From Rhodospirillaceae bacterium UBA6219 (GTDB lineage: Bacteria; Pseudomonadota; Alphaproteobacteria; Rhodospirillales; Magnetospirillaceae): a stretch of 64,000 nucleotides of DNA. Below, piece after piece: positions 25,377-33,349 of the stretch. Every line of letters begins with the position of its first letter. Position 1 is the stretch's first letter. The DNA lies in the NCBI GenBank assembly GCA_002435715.1, contig DISD01000086.1, forward strand, positions 34,925 to 98,924, written 5' to 3'. Under the pieces are notes generated by a model. That model saw only the letters and a list, made by a program, of their open reading frames with translations. It ran no database searches and had not been told where the DNA came from. A program made the translations under genes and the position numbers.

Positions 25377-25414
25377 ATTGACTATCAATAACAGCTCTGG
25401 ACGCAGCCGCGTCC
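25377..25414. promoter_or_regulatory. Inverted repeats upstream of the PadR-like regulator
   Basis: Two small symmetric elements lie in the 84-base gap before the regulator. ATTGA-CTA-TCAAT (25377-25389) is a perfect dyad and could be an operator. GGACGC-AGCC-GCGTCC (25399-25414) is a perfect 6-bp hairpin without a T tract, possibly a weak terminator of the preceding operon. Function is inferred only from symmetry and position. Confidence 0.35.
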
Positions 25415-25453
25415 TTGCCCTATAGTCGAGCCATCGACCAGGAGATCGCGGGC

Positions 25454-25996
25454 ATGTTCACCGACAACACATTGACGCCGAAGGAAGCCGTTCGCCTGTG
25501 CGCGCTGGGCACCATCGCCCGCCAATGCGTCCGCTATTCCGAACTGGCCGGATCGGTGCGCCACTTCATCAGCCGTGTCGCCGGCCCGCAGATCGATTTG
25601 ATGGGCATGTCCATCGAATTGCTGCGCTACGAGGGCCTGGTGGAAGCCGTCGGCGGCGAAGGCATGGAAGACGATGCCCAGCTGACCATCACCGATGCCG
25701 GCAAGCGCGAGTTGCACACCCTGCTGACCGCCCGCCTGCGCCCCGGTTCCGACCTGTCCAAACTGATCATCGCCTTGAAGATGCGCTTCCTGGACCTGTT
25801 GGACAGCAACGAACAGCTGGCTCAGGCCGATTTGCTGTTGGAAATGGTGGAAGGCGAATTGGCCCGTCTGCTGGATCTGCGCGGTGCCTTTGCCGGTGAC
25901 GGCGACGGTTGTCACCTGATCGATTGGCTGGACCACGACATCGAACAGCTGGAAACCCGTCTGGCTTGGCTGGAAGATTTCCGTCAACGCCTTTGA
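25454..25996 (+). CDS. PadR-like winged-helix transcriptional regulator
   Basis: A 180-residue protein from the ATG at 25454, which has an AGGAGA site 8 bases upstream; the open frame begins at 25415 without such a site. The N-terminal half reads as a winged helix (IELLRYEGLVEAV then LTITDAGKRELHTLL). The C-terminal half is helical (LDLLDSNEQLAQADLLLEMVEGELARLL), like the dimerisation region of PadR/Vir-type regulators. Ligand and targets are unknown. A 13-bp dyad at 25377-25389 may be its own operator. The gene downstream is the hemerythrin chemoreceptor. Confidence 0.65.
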   Translation: MFTDNTLTPKEAVRLCALGTIARQCVRYSELAGSVRHFISRVAGPQIDLMGMSIELLRYEGLVEAVGGEGMEDDAQLTITDAGKRELHTLLTARLRPGSDLSKLIIALKMRFLDLLDSNEQLAQADLLLEMVEGELARLLDLRGAFAGDGDGCHLIDWLDHDIEQLETRLAWLEDFRQRL

Positions 25997-26012
25997 TCTG
26001 CCGACTTCAGAC

Positions 26013-26038
26013 GAAAGACGGACATACCCAAGTCTTTC
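26013..26038. repeat. Inverted repeat between the PadR-like gene and the chemoreceptor
   Basis: A perfect 7-bp inverted repeat, GAAAGAC (26013-26019) with GTCTTTC (26032-26038), and a 12-base loop, 17 bases after the regulator stop codon. It could be a weak terminator hairpin or a protein-binding site. There is no good T tract after it. Confidence 0.35.
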
Positions 26039-26139
26039 CGCTGGCATACCCTATCCAAGATGACAGAAAGCAACACTGAAGCTTAGGCTGAAATCGATCT
26101 ACTATCCCTAAAAGCATATTGCGTTTTGGGGTAGTCATC

Positions 26140-28557
26140 ATGTCCGCCTTTCTCACTGTCTCTCGCCGTATTTACGGCGGGTTCACCCTGGTTCTTGCCA
26201 TCCTGGCCGTTGTGGCAGCGACAACCATCGTCAAGATCGGTCGTATTCATGACGATCAGGAAGTTTACGCCGCAGTCAGCGGAAATTCAGTCGCGGTCAG
26301 CAATATTCGCGGCAACATCGTCGAGCTGCGCCGACTGGTGACGGTGAATTCCGGCCTGCGCATCGAGGCCGCTAGTCAGAATATTCCTCCGCTGCTGACG
26401 CAATTGAAACAAGACCTGAGCGAATCCATCAAGGTCACCCTTGATCCCAGCCGCAAAGCCAATTTGGAGCGCATGCTGGTCCTGGTGGGCAATTATGCCG
26501 ACTTGGTCAAGCGGTTGCAGGAAAGCAACGCCAAGCGCGACCAATTGATCGAAACTAAGATGAATCCGGTTGGATTGGCCGCCCGACAATCCTTGAGCGA
26601 AGTGACCAGTTCGGCCATGCGCGACGGTGATTTCCAGGCCGCCGCCATTACCGGCCAAGCCCAGGAAGCTTTGTTGCTGACCCGTCTGGCGGCCTGGAAG
26701 TTCCTGTTTTCCCCAACCGAAGCCGAAGCCGAGCAAGTCAACGCCACCGCCCGCCATTTCCTGGAACAGGCCGACAAGCTGGAAGCCCGGCTGCAAAATC
26801 CCACCCGTAAAGAACTGGCGGCCAAAGCCGACAAATTGGCCCGCGAATACGTAACCGCCTTCGAAGAAACCGAACAAGTCGTCTTGTTGTCGCATCGTCT
26901 GCTGATGAAAGACGGCGCCGCCATTGGCGAAGAACTGAGCCGTTTGGCCCTCGACACCCTGGACTCGCAACGCCAATACCTGCAGCAATTGGAGACACAA
27001 ACCGATGCCACCATAACCGCGACCTTGCGTCTGGTGTGGATCGCCGGCTTGCTGGGTTTGGGCCTGGGGGCGGCCCTGTCCATCCTAATCGCCCGCTCCA
27101 TCGTCGTGCCGGTCAAGGCCATGACCGGCGCCATGGGCCGTTTGGCCGGCGGCGACAAGACCATCGAAATCCCCGCCCGTGAACGCGGCGACGAAATCGG
27201 CGCCATGGCTGCCGCCGTGCAGGTGTTCAAGGACAACGCCATCCGCATGGAACAACTGACCGCCGAACAAGAAGAACAAAAACGCCGGTCCGAGGCCGAA
27301 CGCCGCGCCGCCCTGCACCAAATGGCTGACAATTTCGAGGGCCAAGTGGGTGGCGTGGTCAACGCCGTCACCGCGGCGGCCGTGCAATTGCAGGCGGCAT
27401 CGCGCCAAATGGCGGCCAACGCCACCGAAACCAGCGCCCAGGCGACCACGGTGGCCAGCGCCGCCGAACAAGCCTCGACCAACGTGCAGACCGTCGCCTC
27501 GGCCAGCGAGGAACTGGCGGCCTCGATCAACGAAATCGCCCAACAGATGCAACGCTCGCAATCGGTGGCCGAACGGGCCGACGAACAGGCCCGGTCCAGC
27601 GAAACGGTCATCCAGCAATTGGCGGAAACGGTGGCCAGCATCGGCGCCATCGTCAACCTGATCACCCACATCGCCCATCAGACCAACTTGTTGGCGCTGA
27701 ACGCCACCATCGAGGCGGCCCGAGCCGGCGAAGCCGGCAAGGGCTTTGCCGTGGTCGCCAACGAAGTCAAGGGCTTGGCCGGCCAGACCGCCCAGGCCAC
27801 CGAAGAAATCGCCACCAAGATCGCCGCCGTGCAATCGGGCACCCACGACGTGGTGGACGCCATCGCCGCCATCAGCCGCGTCATCAACGAGATGAGCGAA
27901 ATCAGTGCCACCGTCGCCTCGGCGGTACAGGAACAAACCGCCGCCACCGGCGAAATCGCCCGCAACGTCGACCAAGCGTCCATGGGCACCCAGGAAGTCT
28001 CCAACAATATCGGCATGGTGGAAACCGCCGCCCGCGAAACCGGCCATGCCGCCAATCAGATCAGCGATTCCTCGGCCGATTTGTCCCATCAAAGCGAAAT
28101 GCTGAAGATGGAAGTGGCCCGCTTCCTGACTCAGGTCCGTTCCGATAAGGACGACATGAAGTTGATGGAATGGGATGACAGCCTGTCCATCGGCAACAAC
28201 GACATCGACCTGCATCACAAGGGCATGGTCGAAAAAATGAACCGCTTCTTCCGCGAGATGATGGCGGGCGATTCCGGCATGGTGGCCTTGGAAGTGGCCC
28301 GCGACCTGCTGCCCGACATGCAGCGGCATTTCCAGGACGAAGAACAGATCATGGAGCGCAAGGGCTATGCCGGCTTGGCCGGCCACCGCCAAGCCCACCA
28401 GGACTTCCTGATCAAGGCCAAGACGCTGTGCGATTGCGTGCAATCGGGCCAGCAGGACGCCTCGCAAGCCCTGTTCCGCTTCATGGCCGAATGGCTGAAG
28501 ACCCATATCCAGTCCGAGGACATGGCCTTCGCCAATTTCCTGCGCAAAGCGGCGTAA
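26140..28557 (+). CDS. Methyl-accepting chemotaxis protein with C-terminal hemerythrin domain
   Basis: An 805-residue inner-membrane chemoreceptor. Membrane helices lie at about residues 10-33 and 290-314, enclosing a helical periplasmic sensor region. A HAMP domain follows, then a long signalling domain with the hairpin tip HQTNLLALNATIEAARAGEAGKGFAVVANE near 510-540. The last 130 residues are a bacteriohemerythrin: IDLHHKGMVEKMN, HFQDEEQIME, HRQAHQDF and HIQSEDMAF supply the His/Glu/Asp di-iron ligands. Such domains bind O2, so it probably senses oxygen or redox state for aerotaxis. The ATG at 26140 was taken over a TTG at 26119. Confidence 0.95.
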   Translation: MSAFLTVSRRIYGGFTLVLAILAVVAATTIVKIGRIHDDQEVYAAVSGNSVAVSNIRGNIVELRRLVTVNSGLRIEAASQNIPPLLTQLKQDLSESIKVTLDPSRKANLERMLVLVGNYADLVKRLQESNAKRDQLIETKMNPVGLAARQSLSEVTSSAMRDGDFQAAAITGQAQEALLLTRLAAWKFLFSPTEAEAEQVNATARHFLEQADKLEARLQNPTRKELAAKADKLAREYVTAFEETEQVVLLSHRLLMKDGAAIGEELSRLALDTLDSQRQYLQQLETQTDATITATLRLVWIAGLLGLGLGAALSILIARSIVVPVKAMTGAMGRLAGGDKTIEIPARERGDEIGAMAAAVQVFKDNAIRMEQLTAEQEEQKRRSEAERRAALHQMADNFEGQVGGVVNAVTAAAVQLQAASRQMAANATETSAQATTVASAAEQASTNVQTVASASEELAASINEIAQQMQRSQSVAERADEQARSSETVIQQLAETVASIGAIVNLITHIAHQTNLLALNATIEAARAGEAGKGFAVVANEVKGLAGQTAQATEEIATKIAAVQSGTHDVVDAIAAISRVINEMSEISATVASAVQEQTAATGEIARNVDQASMGTQEVSNNIGMVETAARETGHAANQISDSSADLSHQSEMLKMEVARFLTQVRSDKDDMKLMEWDDSLSIGNNDIDLHHKGMVEKMNRFFREMMAGDSGMVALEVARDLLPDMQRHFQDEEQIMERKGYAGLAGHRQAHQDFLIKAKTLCDCVQSGQQDASQALFRFMAEWLKTHIQSEDMAFANFLRKAA

Positions 28558-28567
28558 GACCGCGCCC

Positions 28568-28611
28568 GACGGGGCCGACGGCGCGTCACTGGACGCATCG
28601 TCGGCCCCGTC
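28568..28611. terminator. 12-bp perfect inverted repeat between the chemoreceptor and radC
   Basis: GACGGGGCCGAC (28568-28579) pairs perfectly with GTCGGCCCCGTC (28600-28611) across a 20-base loop, just after the chemoreceptor stop codon and 13 bases before the radC start. It could form a stable terminator hairpin, but no T run follows, and it lies inside the radC leader. It might therefore affect radC expression instead. Confidence 0.5.
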
Positions 28612-28624
28612 ATATAGTCCCCTT

Positions 28625-29335
28625 ATGTCCGACCTGATCCCTGGATTGGAAGAGCCCGCCGAACCCGCGCCCCATCATGCCGGGCATCGCGAACGTTTGC
28701 GCCAGCGCTTTTTGGCGGAACCCATGGCGCTTCCCGATTACGAAGTGCTGGAATTGCTGCTGGCCAGCGTCATCCCCCGTCGCGACACCAAGAAACTGGC
28801 CAAGGACCTGATCGCCGAGTTCAAGACCTTCGCCGACGTGCTGGCCGCGCCGGTGACCGCCCTGGAAGCCTTTCCCGGCATCTCGGCCACCACCGCCGCC
28901 TATCTGAAGGTGGCCGAACATGCCGCCACCCGCATGGCGCGGCTGCAGGTGATCGACCGCCCGGTGCTCAGCAAATGGGACCAATTGCTGGATTACTGCA
29001 CCATTTCCATGGGCCGGCTGCCGTCGGAGCAATTCCGCCTTTTGTTCCTGGACCGCAAGAACACCCTGATCGCCGACGAATTGCAAAGCCAAGGCACCGT
29101 CGACCATACGCCGCTTTACCCGCGCGAAGTGGTCAAGCGCGCCCTGGAACTGAACGCCAGCGCGCTGATCATGGTCCACAACCACCCCAGCGGCGACCCG
29201 ACGCCGTCGAAAGCCGATATCGAGATGACCCGTCAGGTGATCAAGGCGCTGTCGGGGGTGGGCATCACCGTCCACGACCATCTGGTCATCGGCCGCAAGG
29301 GCCATGTCAGCTTCAAAAGCCAGGGACTGATCTGA
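28625..29335 (+). CDS. radC: RadC family JAB-domain protein
   Basis: 236 residues with an N-terminal helix-hairpin-helix region (HHAGHRERLRQRF, FPGISATTAAYLKVAEH) and a C-terminal JAB/MPN domain. The metalloprotease-like motif is HNHPSGDPTPSKADIE. RadC proteins were once linked to DNA repair, but a direct role in E. coli has been withdrawn; activity is uncertain, and a nuclease or isopeptidase function has been proposed. The stop codon overlaps the start of the ParA-like gene (TGATG), so the two are made from one transcript. Confidence 0.93.
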   Translation: MSDLIPGLEEPAEPAPHHAGHRERLRQRFLAEPMALPDYEVLELLLASVIPRRDTKKLAKDLIAEFKTFADVLAAPVTALEAFPGISATTAAYLKVAEHAATRMARLQVIDRPVLSKWDQLLDYCTISMGRLPSEQFRLLFLDRKNTLIADELQSQGTVDHTPLYPREVVKRALELNASALIMVHNHPSGDPTPSKADIEMTRQVIKALSGVGITVHDHLVIGRKGHVSFKSQGLI

Positions 29336-30399
29336 TGAGCCTGCAAAAGGCGGTCTTCCCCCCCATCGTCGCCGTCTTCAACCACAAGGGCGGTGTGGCC
29401 AAGACCACCACCGCCGGCAACTTGGCCGCTTGTCTGGCCGCCTTGGGATACCGGGTGGTGCTGGCCGATCTGGACGCCCAGGGCAACGCCACCGGGTCTT
29501 TCGGCATCCTGCCACTGCCCCCGATCGGCGCCATGGATGTGATCACCGGGCGGGTACCGCTGGATCAGGCGCTGGTGCCCACCGCCTTTCCCGGTCTGTC
29601 GTTGCTGCCGGCCACCACCCAGCTGCGCACCGCCGAGCTGGAACTGGCGGCGCATGAGCGGTCGCATCAAGCCCTGCGCGAGGCGTTCGCCAGCCAATCC
29701 ATCGCCAGCCATGCCGACATCGTCATCATCGATTGCCCGCCCAGCTTGGGCACCATCACCGGCAACGCCCTGGCGGCGGCGGCGGCGGTGTTGCTGCCGG
29801 CGCGTCCCGATCCCTATTCCCACGAAGGCTTGGTCAACACCTGGCACGAGATCAAGCGCCTGCGCCAAACCGCCAACGCGTCCTTGAACGTCGCCGGCAT
29901 CTTGCTGACCATGACCGGCGACGACCCCACCGGCGGCGACGTCGAACGCTCCATGCGGGCGGAATTCGGCGACCAGGTCTATGCCCATTCCATCGAAAGC
30001 GACCCCAAGGTCACCGAAGCGGCGCAATTGGGGGTGCCGGTGGCGGTGCTGGACCCCGATGGCGGGGCGGGGGCCGGCTATCTGCTGGCCTGCGAGGAAC
30101 TGGTGACCCGCCTGCGTCGCCATGCCCGCCACGACGTCCAGCCCTTGGCGGAACCAGCCTCCCACGGCGACGCGCTGAACACGCTGCGCGACTGGCGGGC
30201 GCGGCTGCCCGGATTGCAGCGCCGGGCCAACCAATCGCCGGCCTGGACGGCGGTGCAGGCGGCCAACGAAGATGCCTTCACCCCCCAACCGCCGCCCCAG
30301 ACCCGACCGGAAAAGACCGGATTCGGCTGGCCCGCCCTGATCGCGGCTTTGATCCTGGGGATGGCCATGGGGGCGGCGGCCATGCGCTTTTTGGGTTAG
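29335..30399 (+). CDS. ParA/MinD-like ATPase with C-terminal membrane helix
   Basis: 354 residues. The deviant Walker A motif HKGGVAKTTT is at about residues 17-26, the switch region LADLDAQGNATGSFG follows, and VIIDCPPSLG is the Walker B region. These place it in the ParA/Soj group. After residue 270 comes a Pro/Gln-rich linker, then a hydrophobic helix at about 330-352 (FGWPALIAALILGMAMGAAA) ending at the C-terminus. Ordinary ParA is soluble and pairs with ParB on DNA. No ParB is present here; the gene is coupled to radC. A second protein of the same plan lies at 41763-42830. Partner and cargo are unknown. Confidence 0.85.
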   Translation: MSLQKAVFPPIVAVFNHKGGVAKTTTAGNLAACLAALGYRVVLADLDAQGNATGSFGILPLPPIGAMDVITGRVPLDQALVPTAFPGLSLLPATTQLRTAELELAAHERSHQALREAFASQSIASHADIVIIDCPPSLGTITGNALAAAAAVLLPARPDPYSHEGLVNTWHEIKRLRQTANASLNVAGILLTMTGDDPTGGDVERSMRAEFGDQVYAHSIESDPKVTEAAQLGVPVAVLDPDGGAGAGYLLACEELVTRLRRHARHDVQPLAEPASHGDALNTLRDWRARLPGLQRRANQSPAWTAVQAANEDAFTPQPPPQTRPEKTGFGWPALIAALILGMAMGAAAMRFLG

Positions 30400-30505
30400 C
30401 CCCCGCTTATTTCGAAGGATATGACACCACTGTCATTGACCGGACGCGATTTCTTCCCCATCTTTGAAGGCAAGGGAGGTCCCATTCGGACTGAAGGAGT
30501 TGTCC

Positions 30506-30613
30506 ATGCGTCGTAGCAGAGCCATCGCCAAGGCCCAGCAACAGGTCGATCTGCGCCCCGTTGCCTTGACCTTCCTGTTCGTGGTCGCCGCCCTCTTCAT
30601 CGCCGCCCTGTAA
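30506..30613 (+). CDS. 35-residue single-helix membrane peptide
   Basis: An ATG at 30506 follows AAGGAG with a 6-base spacer. The product is 35 residues: a basic, polar N-terminus (MRRSRAIAKAQQQVDLRP) and a hydrophobic helix (VALTFLFVVAALFIAAL) ending at a TAA. Basic N-terminus and hydrophobic C-terminus suggest N-in insertion into the inner membrane. No family is recognised. It stands between the ParA-like gene and metC, 55 bases before metC, and may be co-transcribed with it. The strong ribosome site is the main support. Confidence 0.55.
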   Translation: MRRSRAIAKAQQQVDLRPVALTFLFVVAALFIAAL

Positions 30614-30668
30614 TGGGGTTCCGGTCGAAGCGCGGCGTCCGAAAGACCCCGCCGCCTGCCCGGATGCC

Positions 30669-31841
30669 ATGAAGAAAGAAAGCCTGATCGTCCACGCCGG
30701 TCGCCATCCCGAAAAGCATTTCGGCGCCGTCAACCCGCCCGTCTATCACGTCTCGACCATCTTGCACCCATCGGTCGCCGCCATGGAATCCAGCGGCAAG
30801 AAGCCGTTCGAAGGCGTGCGCTATGGTCGTTTCGGCACGCCGACCACCCACGCTTTCGAGGAAGCCCTGGCCGCCGTCGAAGGTGGCTATAGAACTGTCG
30901 CCACCTCGTCGGGTCTGGCCGCCATCACCGGGGCGCTTTTGGCCTATCTGAAGGCTGGCGACCATCTGCTGATGGTCGACACCGCCTATTTCCCCACCCG
31001 CAAGTTCTGCGACAGCGTTCTCGCCCATCTGGGCATCGAAACCACCTATTACGACCCGCTGGCGGGCGCCGGCATCAAGGAATTGATGCGCCCCAACACC
31101 CGCGTCGTCTTCACCGAATCGCCCGGTTCGTTGACCTTCGAGGTTCAAGACATCCCGGCCATCGCCGAAATCGCCCATGCCCAAGGTGCGGTGGTGATGA
31201 TGGACAACACCTGGGGGGTGCTGACCTTCCAGCCCTTCGCCCACGGCGTGGACGTGTCCATCCAGGCCTGCACCAAATATGTGGTCGGCCATGCCGACGC
31301 CATGCTGGGCGCCATCACCTTGGCCGACGAAGCCAACTGGCTGCGGGTCAAGTCGTCGGTGGCGACCTTCGGTCATTCGCCGGGCGCCGAGGAATTGTAT
31401 CTGGGCCTGCGCGGCCTGCGCACCTTGGGGGTGCGCCTGAAGCAGCACGGCGAAACCGCCCTGACTTTGTGCCAGTGGCTGGAGACCCGCCCGGAAGTGG
31501 ACAAGGTGCTGTATCCGGCCCTGGAAACCGATCCCGGCCATGATCTGTGGAAGCGCGATTTCACCGGGGCCTGTGGATTGTTCGGGGTGATCCTGAAGCC
31601 GGGTTTCAGCAAGACGGCCATCGAGGCCATGCTGGACGGTTACAGCCATTTCGGCCTGGGCTTTTCCTGGGGCGGTTTTGAAAGCCTGGTCATCCCCACT
31701 TATGGCCATTCGGTGATCCGCACCGCCAGCGCCTGGGACGCGGGCGCACTGAGCCTGCGCTATCACGCCGGCCTGGAAGCCGCCGAGGACCTGATCAACG
31801 ACCTGGAAGCCGGTTTCGCCCGCCTGAACGGGGCCGCCTGA
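30669..31841 (+). CDS. metC: Cystathionine beta-lyase (PLP enzyme)
   Basis: Cleaves cystathionine to homocysteine, pyruvate and ammonia in methionine synthesis. The 390-residue protein has the Cys/Met metabolism PLP-enzyme pattern. VRYGRFGTPTTHAFEEALA is near the start, VMMDNTWGVL supplies the Asp that contacts the pyridine nitrogen, and SIQACTKYVVGHADAMLG contains the Schiff-base Lys. GFSWGGFESLVIP is typical of beta-lyases rather than gamma-synthases, which separates it from MetB. The ATG at 30669 fits the family N-terminus (MKKESLIVHAGR). Confidence 0.93.
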   Translation: MKKESLIVHAGRHPEKHFGAVNPPVYHVSTILHPSVAAMESSGKKPFEGVRYGRFGTPTTHAFEEALAAVEGGYRTVATSSGLAAITGALLAYLKAGDHLLMVDTAYFPTRKFCDSVLAHLGIETTYYDPLAGAGIKELMRPNTRVVFTESPGSLTFEVQDIPAIAEIAHAQGAVVMMDNTWGVLTFQPFAHGVDVSIQACTKYVVGHADAMLGAITLADEANWLRVKSSVATFGHSPGAEELYLGLRGLRTLGVRLKQHGETALTLCQWLETRPEVDKVLYPALETDPGHDLWKRDFTGACGLFGVILKPGFSKTAIEAMLDGYSHFGLGFSWGGFESLVIPTYGHSVIRTASAWDAGALSLRYHAGLEAAEDLINDLEAGFARLNGAA

Positions 31842-31842
31842 C

Positions 31843-32424
31843 ATGCGCCTGGGGGTTTGGCTGCTGCTGGCCTTGCTGCTGCCGCTGCCGGCCTGGGCCC
31901 ACCCCCACGTGCTGATCGATTCGCACATCATCTTCCTGTTCGAAAAGGGCAAAGTGACGGCCCTGCAATTGGGCTGGAAATTCGACCCGGCCTTTTCGTC
32001 GTCGCTGGTGCAGGATTTCGACGCCAACAAGGACGGCAAGCTGTCGTCCGACGAAATCGCCGCACTGGAAAAGGAAGCCTTCCAAGACACCCGCCAATAT
32101 CAATATTTCACCTATGCCAGCAGCGACGGCGCCGCCATTTCCTGGCCCATCGCCACCGACTTCAAGCTGTTGGTGCAAAAGGATTCGCTGCTTTACGCCT
32201 TCCGCCTGAGCTTCCCGCAGGCCGTCGATCCGCGCCAACAGGCGCTGAAGGTGTCCACCTACGAAGAAACCTTTTATATCGACATCGACATCCCCAATGA
32301 TTCCGCCGTGCGGCTGGTGGGCGAAGGCTCGGAAGGCTGCAAGGCGGTCATCGGTGCGGACAAGACCAACCCGCTGTTGAACGGCATCGCCTTTCCCAAG
32401 AAGGTGGAAATCATTTGCCAGTGA
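31843..32424 (+). CDS. DUF1007 periplasmic protein, probable metal-uptake partner
   Basis: 193 residues with a Sec signal peptide (MRLGVWLLLALLLPLPAWA) and a mature start HPHVLIDSHI, the DUF1007 hallmark with N-terminal His residues that may bind a metal. An EF-hand-like loop DANKDGKLSSDE lies at about residues 65-76. DUF1007 genes usually sit next to NicO/RcnA-type transporters, as here, and are thought to take part in Ni, Co or Zn handling in the periplasm. It starts 1 base after metC stops and precedes the transporter by 49 bases. Confidence 0.88.
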   Translation: MRLGVWLLLALLLPLPAWAHPHVLIDSHIIFLFEKGKVTALQLGWKFDPAFSSSLVQDFDANKDGKLSSDEIAALEKEAFQDTRQYQYFTYASSDGAAISWPIATDFKLLVQKDSLLYAFRLSFPQAVDPRQQALKVSTYEETFYIDIDIPNDSAVRLVGEGSEGCKAVIGADKTNPLLNGIAFPKKVEIICQ

Positions 32425-32445
32425 ATGCCGGCGGGTCTATCTAAA

Positions 32446-32461
32446 CGTTACCTTATAACAT
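32446..32461. promoter_or_regulatory. Candidate Zur-like operator before the NicO transporter
   Basis: In the 49-base gap between the DUF1007 and transporter genes the sequence CGTTACCTTATAACAT contains an imperfect dyad (GTTA at 47-50 and TAAC at 56-59 of this block). On the other strand it reads ATGTTATAAGGTAACG, close to Zur-type sites (GTTATA...TATAAC). It is AT-rich in a GC-rich context. A Zur or related Fur-family site is an inference from this resemblance and from the neighbouring metal genes. Confidence 0.45.
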
Positions 32462-32473
32462 CTGGGCGATATC

Positions 32474-33349
32474 ATGAGCCTGGTTCCTCCCCCCGCCCCT
32501 GCCGGTTTCATGCTGCCCGAACCCTTGCGGTCACTGGCGGAATGGGGGTTCGCCCTGCAGCGCAGCCTGACCGCCGACATGCGCGAGCAATTGGTGCTGA
32601 TCCGCGATGGCGGCGGCTGGGAACCGGTGGCTGCCATCATTTTCGCCGCTTTCCTGTATGGGGTGTTCCACGCCATCGGTCCCGGCCACGGTAAGGTGGT
32701 GATCGGCTCGTGGTTCGCCACCCGTCGCGCCCGCGTCGCCCACGGCTTGGCCGCGTGTTTCCTGTCGGCCATGGTCCAGGGGGCCTCGGCCATCGCCGCC
32801 GTTGTGCTGTTGGCTGGCGCCTTCGCCCTGGCGCCGCGTCAGGTGATGGCCCAGGCCGCATGGCTGGAAGCCGGCTCTTACGCCCTGATCACCGCCATGG
32901 GGGCGTGGATGCTGATCCAAACCCTGCGCGGCCGGGCGTCTTGCGGCCATGACCATTCCCACGATCATGACCCCAGTTGCTGTGGTCATCATCACCAGCA
33001 CCATCAGACCGAGGAAAAGCGCACGCTGTGGGCCATGGCGACGGCGGTCGGCTTTAGGCCCTGTTCGGGGGCCATCCTGGTGCTGCTGTTCTGTGTGGCC
33101 AATTCCATGCTTTGGGTCGGCGTCGCCGCCACCTTCGCCATGGCCTTGGGGGTGGGGTTGACGGTGTCGGGGATCGGCCTGTCGGCCCTGGGGCTGAACC
33201 GTCTGCTGGAACGCCGGGTCAGCCAGGACAGCCGGATGGGCCGCCTATTGCGTCGAATCCTGGGATTGGCGGGCGCCGGTGCCATCCTGATGCTGGGATT
33301 GATTTTGCTGCTGGGGGTAATCCAGCACGGCCCGGCGCTCACCGGCTGA
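32474..33349 (+). CDS. NicO/RcnA-family nickel, cobalt or zinc transporter
   Basis: A 291-residue protein with about six membrane helices. FHAIGPGHGKVVIGSW is the NicO signature, and AVGFRPCSGAILVLLF is the second conserved motif. Between them, at about residues 155-178, lies a cytoplasmic or periplasmic metal-binding loop very rich in His and Cys (CGHDHSHDHDPSCCGHHHQH). It forms a unit with the DUF1007 gene. Import or export and metal choice cannot be decided from sequence; a Zur-like palindrome upstream hints at zinc control. The last 105 bases overlap a gene on the opposite strand. Confidence 0.88.
   Translation: MSLVPPPAPAGFMLPEPLRSLAEWGFALQRSLTADMREQLVLIRDGGGWEPVAAIIFAAFLYGVFHAIGPGHGKVVIGSWFATRRARVAHGLAACFLSAMVQGASAIAAVVLLAGAFALAPRQVMAQAAWLEAGSYALITAMGAWMLIQTLRGRASCGHDHSHDHDPSCCGHHHQHHQTEEKRTLWAMATAVGFRPCSGAILVLLFCVANSMLWVGVAATFAMALGVGLTVSGIGLSALGLNRLLERRVSQDSRMGRLLRRILGLAGAGAILMLGLILLLGVIQHGPALTG

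Noticed and set aside
25997..26139. Shared upstream motif (CTAAAAG/TAGGCT) before the three chemoreceptor genes
   Set aside because: Similar short words occur near 26090, 46150 and 48270, but order and spacing differ among the three, so I could not support a common flagellar promoter.
26287..28506. Long open frames opposite the hemerythrin chemoreceptor
   Set aside because: Antisense reading of a repetitive coiled-coil gene; no ribosome site or domain is seen.
30614..30668. Possible SAM riboswitch before metC
   Set aside because: The gap is only 55 bases and shows no conserved aptamer core.
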